Source: CAVCAD01 sp036653735 (GTDB lineage Bacteria; Bacillota_I; Bacilli_A; RF39; UBA660). Taken from it: DNA of 12,898 nt. Numbering within the stretch: position 1 is the stretch's first letter; every line of letters begins with the position of its first letter. The translations under genes and the position numbers were made by a program. Positions 8,196 through 12,898 of this stretch are shown in pieces. The notes under the pieces were generated by a model. The model was not told where the DNA came from, did not search any database, and worked only from the letters and a program-made list of their open reading frames with translations. Location of the stretch: NCBI GenBank assembly GCA_036653735.1, contig JAVVTI010000026.1, positions 1 to 12,898 of the forward strand, read 5' to 3'.

Positions 8196-8905
8196 TATTT
8201 ATCCTCCATAAATTTATTTATTTCATCAAAATATATATCATATTGTTTATCATTAAGATATGTTTTATATCTAAGTAGTAGCTTTGTTTCTTTTATATAG
8301 TTAAATGAATACTTAAAGTTCATATCATATATAAAAGCTATTCTAGTTATATGTGCTTCAGCAGGTGTTAATTTTCTTTTTATTAATATAGGTTTATGAT
8401 TAAAGAACATCTCTTTTATATCATTATTTACATTATAGGAAGTACTTACATTATTATATATGTTGTTTATAAATATTTCTAGAATATCTATTTTGTCTGC
8501 ATCTCTTACTATATTACAAAACATTAGGTCTTTTTTATTTAGTGGTTTATCTATTTTATATTTATTATGATAGTATATTGCTTTCTTTATTATATCATAG
8601 TGAGTTAGTTTTACTTTATATTTAATAATATCTTCATTATTAAATAATAATTCTACTGCCTTATTACCATGATCAAATGAAGTTTTATCATTAAATGTTT
8701 TATACTTTTTCCATTGAATAAATCTTGCATAGTCATGTAGCAGGCCTATTTCTTTAGCTAGAGTAACATCAGATGTATTTAGGTTTAAGCTTCTTGCTAT
8801 ATTAACACAGAGGTTCATAACTCTTAATGAATGGTTATATTTTACATCTATTTCTTTTATAGATAAATCAAAAGTATTGACATATTTTTTGAATTCTTTT
8901 AACAT
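8195..8905 (-). CDS. HD-domain metal-dependent phosphohydrolase-like protein
   Basis: The 236-residue protein has the metal-binding HD pattern: His25 (NHSLRV), His57-Asp58 (LLHDYARF), His79 (FDHGNKA), His113 (YYHNKY) and Asp135/Asp137 in RDADKIDIL. It resembles a gut-Bacillota HD family of unknown substrate. HD proteins hydrolyse phosphates of nucleotides, cyclic dinucleotides or alarmones, but nothing here fixes the substrate, and RelA/SpoT motifs are absent. I chose the ATG at 8903-8905 because AGGAG (8911-8915) lies five bases upstream. The longer frame from 8932 begins inside the T-box terminator hairpin and would add nine residues encoded largely by its U-tract. It is the first gene of the T-box operon and its TAA overlaps the valS ATG by one base, so it should rise with valS when tRNA-Val is uncharged. 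The C-terminal half (145-236) has no motif I recognise. Confidence 0.85.
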   Translation of the reverse strand: MLKEFKKYVNTFDLSIKEIDVKYNHSLRVMNLCVNIARSLNLNTSDVTLAKEIGLLHDYARFIQWKKYKTFNDKTSFDHGNKAVELLFNNEDIIKYKVKLTHYDIIKKAIYYHNKYKIDKPLNKKDLMFCNIVRDADKIDILEIFINNIYNNVSTSYNVNNDIKEMFFNHKPILIKRKLTPAEAHITRIAFIYDMNFKYSFNYIKETKLLLRYKTYLNDKQYDIYFDEINKFMEDK

Positions 8906-8917
8906 ATATTCTCCTAG

Positions 8918-8949
8918 AAAAAAACAACTCATCCAAAGGACGAATTGTT
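8918..8949 (-). terminator. T-box regulated terminator hairpin
   Basis: On the minus strand the arms 8938-8949 and 8923-8934 pair over 12 positions (two G-U) around a UUU loop and are followed by further U residues to 8918. The 5' arm shares bases with the antiterminator, so the two structures are mutually exclusive. The structure ends three bases before the HD gene Shine-Dalgarno. Confidence 0.9.
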
Positions 8950-9123
8950 CGTGGTACCACCTTATTTATTTCTTAAATATTTTAACGCATATCTGCGGGA
9001 ATTAAATATCCTGCTATACAAACAACATTCAAACTTACTATTTTATTCTTATTTCAGCAGTATTTAAGAACTCTCTTATTAAAATAGAATAAGTTTTACT
9101 CCTTTTGTATCAGTCGCATTTGT
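8918..9123 (-). promoter_or_regulatory. T-box riboswitch, valine (GUU) specifier
   Basis: This leader RNA senses uncharged tRNA-Val and controls read-through into the HD-valS genes. Reading the minus strand, Stem I has a lower helix (9104-9110 with 9016-9022), a loop-E AGUA (9097-9100) facing GAA (9028-9030), and an upper helix (9090-9096 with 9031-9037). An extension (9080-9087 with 9038-9045), an AGAGA bulge (9072-9076) and a distal hairpin (9066-9070 with 9046-9050) follow. The specifier loop reads GAAUGUUG, placing GUU (Val) at 9024-9026, followed by a purine. Stem III is CGCA/UGCG (8994-8997 with 8986-8989). The T-box AAGGUGGUACCACG lies at 8950-8963, and its UGGU (8956-8959) would pair with tRNA ACCA, matching discriminator A. 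The antiterminator uses ACGAA/UUCGU plus AAGG/CCUU and excludes the terminator. Confidence 0.95.
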
Positions 9124-9129
9124 AAATAG

Positions 9130-9158
9130 ATTATAATATATTATATATTGTTTGTCAA
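9130..9158 (-). promoter_or_regulatory. Perfect-consensus promoter of the T-box operon
   Basis: The minus strand carries TTGACA (9153-9158), exactly 17 bases and TATAAT (9130-9135), a full match to the vegetative sigma-A consensus. Transcription should start near 9122-9124, directly before Stem I of the T-box. The -35 lies 25 bases past the trpS stop, and I see no strong terminator between them, so some trpS transcripts may run into the T-box. Confidence 0.92.
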
Positions 9159-9183
9159 ATTATTAGATATGTGTTAAATAATA

Positions 9184-10203
9184 CTAGTTAAAATAGTTTA
9201 TTTTTATTGCATTTCTAACTTTATCAAGTGTTTTTTGTGCTGTAGTAGAAGCTTTTATAGTACCTAACTTTAATATATTTATTACTTCTTCTTTATGATT
9301 TTCATAGTATGATCTTTTTTCTCTTATAGGAAGTAATAGTTCTTCTAATACTTCTATTAAGTATTTCTTGATAGTTATATCTCCTAGTCCACCTTGTTCA
9401 TAGTTCTTTTTTAGTTCTTCATATTTTTCTCTATTAGTGCACAGGGCATCTAGATATATAAATACTACATTATCTTTTGTATTTCCTGGATCTGTTACTT
9501 TAATATGATTAGGATCAGTATACATACTCATTACTTTTTTAGATACTTCTTCTTTTGTATCAGATAAATATATACAGTTATTTAGGCTTTTACTCATTTT
9601 GGCTTTTCCATCTAGTCCGGGAAGTCTTCTTGATGATTTATTATCTGGTAATAGGTATGTTGGTAGGGTTAAGATATTACCATAGATTTTATTAAATGTT
9701 TCTATTATTTCTCTTGATTGTTCAATTATAGGTATTTGATCTTCACCAACTGGTATAACACTTGCATTAAAAGCTACTATATCCGCTGTTTGACTTACTG
9801 GGTATGTAAGGAATCCTGCTGGTATACTTGTTTCAAAATCACGTTGTTTTATTTCTTCCTTAATAGTTGGATTTCTTTGTAGTCTAGAAACTGTTACAAG
9901 ATTTAGAAAGTAAGAAGTAAGTTCAAAAAGCTGGGGTACTCCTGACTGAACAAAGTATGTTGTTTTAGTAGGATCTAATCCTACAGATAAGTTATCTATT
10001 GCTACTTCAAGTAAATTATCAACTATTTTTTGTGGGTTTTTTGCATTATCAGTTAATGCTTGAGTATCTGCTATAAAAACAAACATCTCATATTTTCCAC
10101 TATTTTGCATTTCTATTCTATTTTTTAATGCTCCAACATAATGGCCAAGGTGTAAGTGACCTGTTGGTCTATCGCCGGTTAGTACTATTTTTTTATCATT
10201 CAT
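9184..10203 (-). CDS. trpS: Tryptophan--tRNA ligase
   Basis: Class Ic synthetase that charges tRNA-Trp, usually as a dimer. The 339 residues contain TGDRPTGHLHLGHYVGAL (9-26, with HLGH at 18-21 as the HIGH signature), a FIADTQALT segment (43-51), TYPVSQTADI (133-142), PVGEDQIPIIEQSREI (151-166) and KMSKS (202-206). The C-terminal helical domain ends at 339, a normal length. AAAGG (10213-10217) lies nine bases before the ATG, and the gap to the upstream gene is only 14 nt. It is therefore most simply the last gene of the desulfurase-thioredoxin operon. No T-box leader, trp attenuator or separate promoter is visible before it, which differs from the widespread T-box control of trpS in Bacillota. 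No clear terminator follows. Confidence 0.96.
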   Translation of the reverse strand: MNDKKIVLTGDRPTGHLHLGHYVGALKNRIEMQNSGKYEMFVFIADTQALTDNAKNPQKIVDNLLEVAIDNLSVGLDPTKTTYFVQSGVPQLFELTSYFLNLVTVSRLQRNPTIKEEIKQRDFETSIPAGFLTYPVSQTADIVAFNASVIPVGEDQIPIIEQSREIIETFNKIYGNILTLPTYLLPDNKSSRRLPGLDGKAKMSKSLNNCIYLSDTKEEVSKKVMSMYTDPNHIKVTDPGNTKDNVVFIYLDALCTNREKYEELKKNYEQGGLGDITIKKYLIEVLEELLLPIREKRSYYENHKEEVINILKLGTIKASTTAQKTLDKVRNAIKINYFN

Positions 10204-10217
10204 ATTATTTTTCCTTT

Positions 10218-11411
10218 CTAAAAGTTAAACATTAACCACGCTGGTTTAAATATCATAAGTAAACCAATTAATAACATAATTATACCACCTATAAAGTGAG
10301 AGTATTTAGCGTATTTGTTACTTAGTGCTGTTATCTTAAGTGTTTTCATAGCTATTATAAATATTATTATATCATCTATCATAAAGAATAATAGGTATAT
10401 TAATATATATATTGTTTTCTTAACTATGTTTATATCATTTAATGAAAGAACTTGAGTAAATATAACGGGTAAACCTAGTGAACATGCTAGTTCTATGACA
10501 TTAACTACAAAGGCTAAAAGTATAGTTGATGCAATAGCTATAATAAAACTATTACTAGTTACTATTTCTTTAACCTTAGTTATTATCTTATTTTTCTTAC
10601 GTTTATCTACTACGTTACAACCAATATCTTTTGTTTTAAAGAAGTTTATTATATTATATGTACCAAATATTATAGCAAAAACTCCTACTAGTACTTTAAA
10701 TATAGTAACACTATTTAGATAAGAAGCAATATTTAACCAAGATACCATAAATAAGCCATAACAAACAGAACTAGAAAGTATAAAGGTAAGACCTATAGCC
10801 CACATTCTTTTTCTATTTTTCATACCTAATAGCATTGTTATTAAGAAAAGTAATATCCACATAGCACATGGATTTATTCCATCTACAAAGCCAATGACTG
10901 CTGATAATAGAGGAAGTGATATATCTGTTGGGTTTATTCTTCCTAACAAGGGTACATTTATAGAATGATCTTTATCTGATGAAGGTTTATCTTCTTTATT
11001 ATTTACTGGTAATTTTACATTAAGTTCTATTCCTGTTTTATCTACATAATCATTATTTAGATAATATGATACTTTATCTTTTATATTTTCTTCTGTATAT
11101 CCTTTTCCATATCCTACAATGAATTCATTTCCAATTACTAAAAATGGTACACCAGTTGAACTAGAGTTTAAAATATTCCTTACACTCTCAAATTTCTTAT
11201 CATTTTCAGTATTATGCCACACTTCATATTTATGCAATGTAATGTTTTTATTTTCTTTTAGATAATCATTAAGAAAGGCTATTTCTTCTTCACAATGAGG
11301 GCACTCTTTTCCATAGAATAAATACATATTAATGTTTTTTTCTTTACCTTGTATTACAAAAGGTATGAATAAAAACATTACTAATAATATTTTAAATAGT
11401 TTGTTTTTCAT
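10218..11411 (-). CDS. Thioredoxin-CcdA/DsbD-like fusion, thiol-disulfide membrane carrier
   Basis: The 397-residue protein probably carries electrons across the membrane to outside thiols. An N-terminal signal or anchor helix (5-21, no lipobox Cys) precedes an extracytoplasmic thioredoxin-fold domain (about 27-120) with CPHC (37-40) and the cis-proline segment GVPF (87-90). A polar linker (130-155) follows. The CcdA/DsbD-beta-like membrane part has six helices at about 164-196, 203-225, 235-258, 286-310, 331-355 and 371-390. Its paired redox cysteines appear as Cys182 (GINPCAMW, helix 1) and Cys310 (IELACSLGLP, helix 4), with matching prolines. In classic DsbD the outer thioredoxin domain is C-terminal, whereas here it is N-terminal. 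The ATG overlaps the TGA of the upstream mini-thioredoxin gene (ATGA), and AAAGG (11423-11427) lies 11 bases upstream. CPHC also occurs in oxidising DsbA enzymes, so direction of flow is inferred. Confidence 0.88.
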   Translation of the reverse strand: MKNKLFKILLVMFLFIPFVIQGKEKNINMYLFYGKECPHCEEEIAFLNDYLKENKNITLHKYEVWHNTENDKKFESVRNILNSSSTGVPFLVIGNEFIVGYGKGYTEENIKDKVSYYLNNDYVDKTGIELNVKLPVNNKEDKPSSDKDHSINVPLLGRINPTDISLPLLSAVIGFVDGINPCAMWILLFLITMLLGMKNRKRMWAIGLTFILSSSVCYGLFMVSWLNIASYLNSVTIFKVLVGVFAIIFGTYNIINFFKTKDIGCNVVDKRKKNKIITKVKEIVTSNSFIIAIASTILLAFVVNVIELACSLGLPVIFTQVLSLNDINIVKKTIYILIYLLFFMIDDIIIFIIAMKTLKITALSNKYAKYSHFIGGIIMLLIGLLMIFKPAWLMFNF

Positions 11412-11671
11412 ATTATTTTATTCCTTTCTAGAAAGTTTATAAATTCTTTTCTACTCTTTTCACCTACAAGTCTTTCTTGTTCAACATTATCTTTTAGTAT
11501 TATAAATACTGGTAAAATTTTACCTACATTATATTTACTTACTATTTCTTCATCTTCATCATAGTCATAATTAATAGTTGAAACTTTATAAGTTTCTTTT
11601 ATTTCATTTACAATATTATTCATTATAATACATGATGGACAAATAAAAGAGCTAATTACTACTAAGGTCAT
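11408..11671 (-). CDS. Small thioredoxin-fold protein (CPSC)
   Basis: This 87-residue cytosolic thioredoxin-like protein begins directly at the first beta strand (TLVVISS), with the active-site CPSC at residues 11-14. Most thioredoxins are about 105 residues with CGPC near 32, so the N-terminal strand and helix are absent, as in glutaredoxin-sized thioredoxins. A YNVGKILPVFIIL segment (47-59) carries the expected cis-proline Pro54, followed by the last strand and helix. There is no signal peptide. GGAGG (11676-11680) lies four bases before the ATG. Its ATG overlaps the TGA of the desulfurase gene, and its own TGA overlaps the next ATG, so all three are translationally coupled. A likely role is reductant for the CcdA-like neighbour or for persulfide products of the desulfurase. 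This is an inference from position. Confidence 0.88.
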   Translation of the reverse strand: MTLVVISSFICPSCIIMNNIVNEIKETYKVSTINYDYDEDEEIVSKYNVGKILPVFIILKDNVEQERLVGEKSRKEFINFLERNKII

Positions 11672-12777
11672 TTTTCCTCCATTATGCTATCTATAGTATT
11701 AAGTAAATAGTTTATTTCTTCTAATAAAGTATTGTGTGATAAGCTTATTCTTATAGATGAAGAAGCTCTTTTTAGATCATTAGTTAAGCTTAGAATAGTT
11801 TTTGAGTAATCATAGCTTGATGCACAAGCAGTTTGAGTAGATATATAAATATCTTTATCTTCAAGTATTTTTTGTATATTAGAAGATGTTGTATTTATAA
11901 AACTAATATTAAGTATGTGTGGTAGTGCATCAATAGGACTATTTATTATTATATTTTCATATTTAGATATATGTGTACGAATTTTATTATTAAGCATAGT
12001 AACGTATGTTATATTACTTTCTAGGTTAGGAATTATTTGGTCCATTGCAGTACTAATAGAATCTATTAGTGCTGTTTGAGGTGTACCAGATCTATAATTA
12101 GTTATACTTTTACCTCCTAAAATAAGAGGAGTAAACTTTATACCTTTTTTAACTATTAATAATCCTATACCTACTAAGCCATATATTTTATGAGCAGAAA
12201 ATGATGCTGCATCAACGTATGTTAAGTCAATATTTTCTTTACCTAGGGATTGTGTCATATCACTATGAAAAGTTACTTGTGGATACTTCTTAATCATCTT
12301 ACCTATTTTATCTATTGGATTTTTTATTCCTGTTTCACTATTAACAGAAGAAATAGTTATTAAAACAGTATCATCTTTTATAAGTTTTTCTAGTAGGTCT
12401 ACATCTACTTTTCCTTCATCATCTAGTGGTGCAAAATCAATAGTAAAGCCTCTTCTTTGTTCATATGATAATGGAGAAAGTACAGATGCATGTTCTAAGG
12501 ATGAAGATATAATATGACCCTTTTCATATTTATCACATATACCTTTTATAATAGTATTATTTGATTCAGTAGAACCACTTGTAAATATAATTTCTTCTTT
12601 TTCTACATTTAAATACTGTGCAATATTACTAATTGCATCATCAATTATTTTTTTACTAGAAATTCCTAGTGTATGAGTTGAGTTTGCATTAGCAAAGTAC
12701 TCACTACTAATATATGAAAATCTCTCTATTACCTTTTTATCAGGTTTAGTTGTTGCACTATAATCTAAATAAATCAC
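11668..12777 (-). CDS. Cysteine desulfurase, NifS/IscS family
   Basis: This PLP enzyme takes sulfur from cysteine as a persulfide for Fe-S clusters or tRNA thiolation. Counting from the chosen start, the 369 residues show MIYLDYSATT (1-10), SGSTESNN (67-74), EHASV with His96 stacking on PLP, NSETG (146-150), HSDMTQ with Asp173 and Gln176, SAHK with the PLP-binding Lys197, and RSGTPQ (229-234). Catalytic Cys318 sits in TACASS and the terminal SSIRISLS is also typical. I start at the GTG 12775-12777 because it gives the family-typical N-terminus and has AGGTG (12784-12788) six bases upstream. The in-frame GTG at 12784-12786 has no such site and lies about three bases from the predicted transcript start. 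No scaffold, ThiI or MnmA gene adjoins it, so the sulfur acceptor is unknown. It leads an operon with two thioredoxin-type genes and trpS. Confidence 0.93.
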   Translation of the reverse strand: MIYLDYSATTKPDKKVIERFSYISSEYFANANSTHTLGISSKKIIDDAISNIAQYLNVEKEEIIFTSGSTESNNTIIKGICDKYEKGHIISSSLEHASVLSPLSYEQRRGFTIDFAPLDDEGKVDVDLLEKLIKDDTVLITISSVNSETGIKNPIDKIGKMIKKYPQVTFHSDMTQSLGKENIDLTYVDAASFSAHKIYGLVGIGLLIVKKGIKFTPLILGGKSITNYRSGTPQTALIDSISTAMDQIIPNLESNITYVTMLNNKIRTHISKYENIIINSPIDALPHILNISFINTTSSNIQKILEDKDIYISTQTACASSYDYSKTILSLTNDLKRASSSIRISLSHNTLLEEINYLLNTIDSIMEEK

Positions 12778-12795
12778 TCTTATCACCTGTTATAA

Positions 12796-12824
12796 ATTAT
12801 ATCATTATTATTGATTTTGAGCAA
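12796..12824 (-). promoter_or_regulatory. Promoter of the desulfurase-thioredoxin-trpS operon
   Basis: The minus strand has a perfect TATAAT (12796-12801) with an extended -10 TG (12803-12804) and, 17 bases further, TTGCTC (12819-12824, three of six). The extended -10 may make up for the weak -35. The predicted start near 12788-12791 coincides with the Shine-Dalgarno at 12784-12788. Confidence 0.72.
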
Positions 12825-12842
12825 TAATGTTTACTAGTGTTT

Positions 12843-12874
12843 ATTAAACTTATTTATTTAAAAATAAGTTTAAT
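12843..12874. repeat. 13-bp perfect inverted repeat upstream of the desulfurase promoter
   Basis: ATTAAACTTATTT (12843-12855) is repeated inverted at 12862-12874 around a six-base centre. Only one G-C pair is present per arm and no T-run follows on either strand, so it is a poor intrinsic terminator. It ends 18 bases upstream of the -35 and could be a regulator site or a weak transcript end for a gene beyond the window. The rest of 12787-12898 holds only the promoter. Confidence 0.5.
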
Positions 12875-12898
12875 ACTCTTACTAACTCTAGTTTATCT

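Noticed and set aside
9023..9027. UGU (Cys) as the T-box specifier
   Set aside because: It overlaps GUU in the loop GAAUGUUG, but GUU is better placed before a purine and matches the downstream valS gene.
9159..9183. Terminator after trpS
   Set aside because: Only a weak A+T pairing with a large loop can be drawn and it runs into the -35 of the T-box promoter; no U-tract hairpin is present.
10495..10722. Plus-strand open frame of 75 codons
   Set aside because: It is antisense to the membrane helices of the CcdA-like gene and has no convincing start signal or motif.
12784..12786. GTG as the start of the cysteine desulfurase
   Set aside because: It has no Shine-Dalgarno, is part of the AGGTG that serves the GTG at 12777, and lies about three bases from the predicted transcript start.
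1..12898. Mollicute code (TGA as Trp), mobile elements, CRISPR array, tRNA or rRNA genes
   Set aside because: TGA ends two genes and Trp is TGG where I checked; I saw no transposase, integrase, regularly spaced repeats, cloverleaf or rRNA-like sequence.

Overview
The window is A+T-rich DNA (roughly 28-30% G+C by eye, not calculated) with eleven packed protein genes. It looks like a chromosomal segment of a low-G+C, Gram-positive-type bacterium of the Bacillota, probably in or near the class Bacilli. The evidence is a recU-PBP1 operon, a T-box riboswitch, a SpoVS homologue and strong Shine-Dalgarno sites. A class A penicillin-binding protein implies a peptidoglycan wall. Two genes end in TGA inside ATGA start/stop overlaps, so TGA is read as stop and the Mycoplasma/Spiroplasma code does not apply. 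Lineage below class is not determined. I see no mobile element, phage gene, CRISPR array, rRNA or tRNA gene.

Layout. (1) 12-3294, plus strand: recU (Holliday junction resolvase) and a class A PBP overlap by 17 nt. They end at a hairpin (3302-3341) that serves as a terminator in both directions. (2) 3339-5601, minus strand: serS, spoVS and a six-helix membrane protein, each with its own apparent promoter and a very short leader. (3) 5676-9158, minus strand: a perfect-consensus promoter drives a T-box leader with a GUU (Val) specifier. It controls an HD-domain protein gene and valS, which overlap by one base. (4) 9184-12824, minus strand: a four-gene operon of cysteine desulfurase, mini-thioredoxin, a thioredoxin-CcdA/DsbD fusion, and trpS. 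The first three are joined by ATGA overlaps and trpS follows after 14 nt.

How the genes work together. Three aminoacyl-tRNA synthetases (Ser, Val, Trp) lie within 7 kb, but only the valS operon carries a T-box. The redox genes could form a complete path: cytosolic CPSC thioredoxin, then membrane cysteines of the CcdA-like part, then an external CPHC thioredoxin domain. This path would be coupled to cysteine desulfurase. The most interesting points are this redox/sulfur operon joined to trpS, the HD protein placed under valine T-box control, non-standard residues in the ValRS editing pocket and the RecU active site, and the uniformly short promoter-to-start distances. Two gene starts can be corrected: the HD protein to 8905 and the desulfurase to a GTG at 12777. 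I found no convincing wholly new system.
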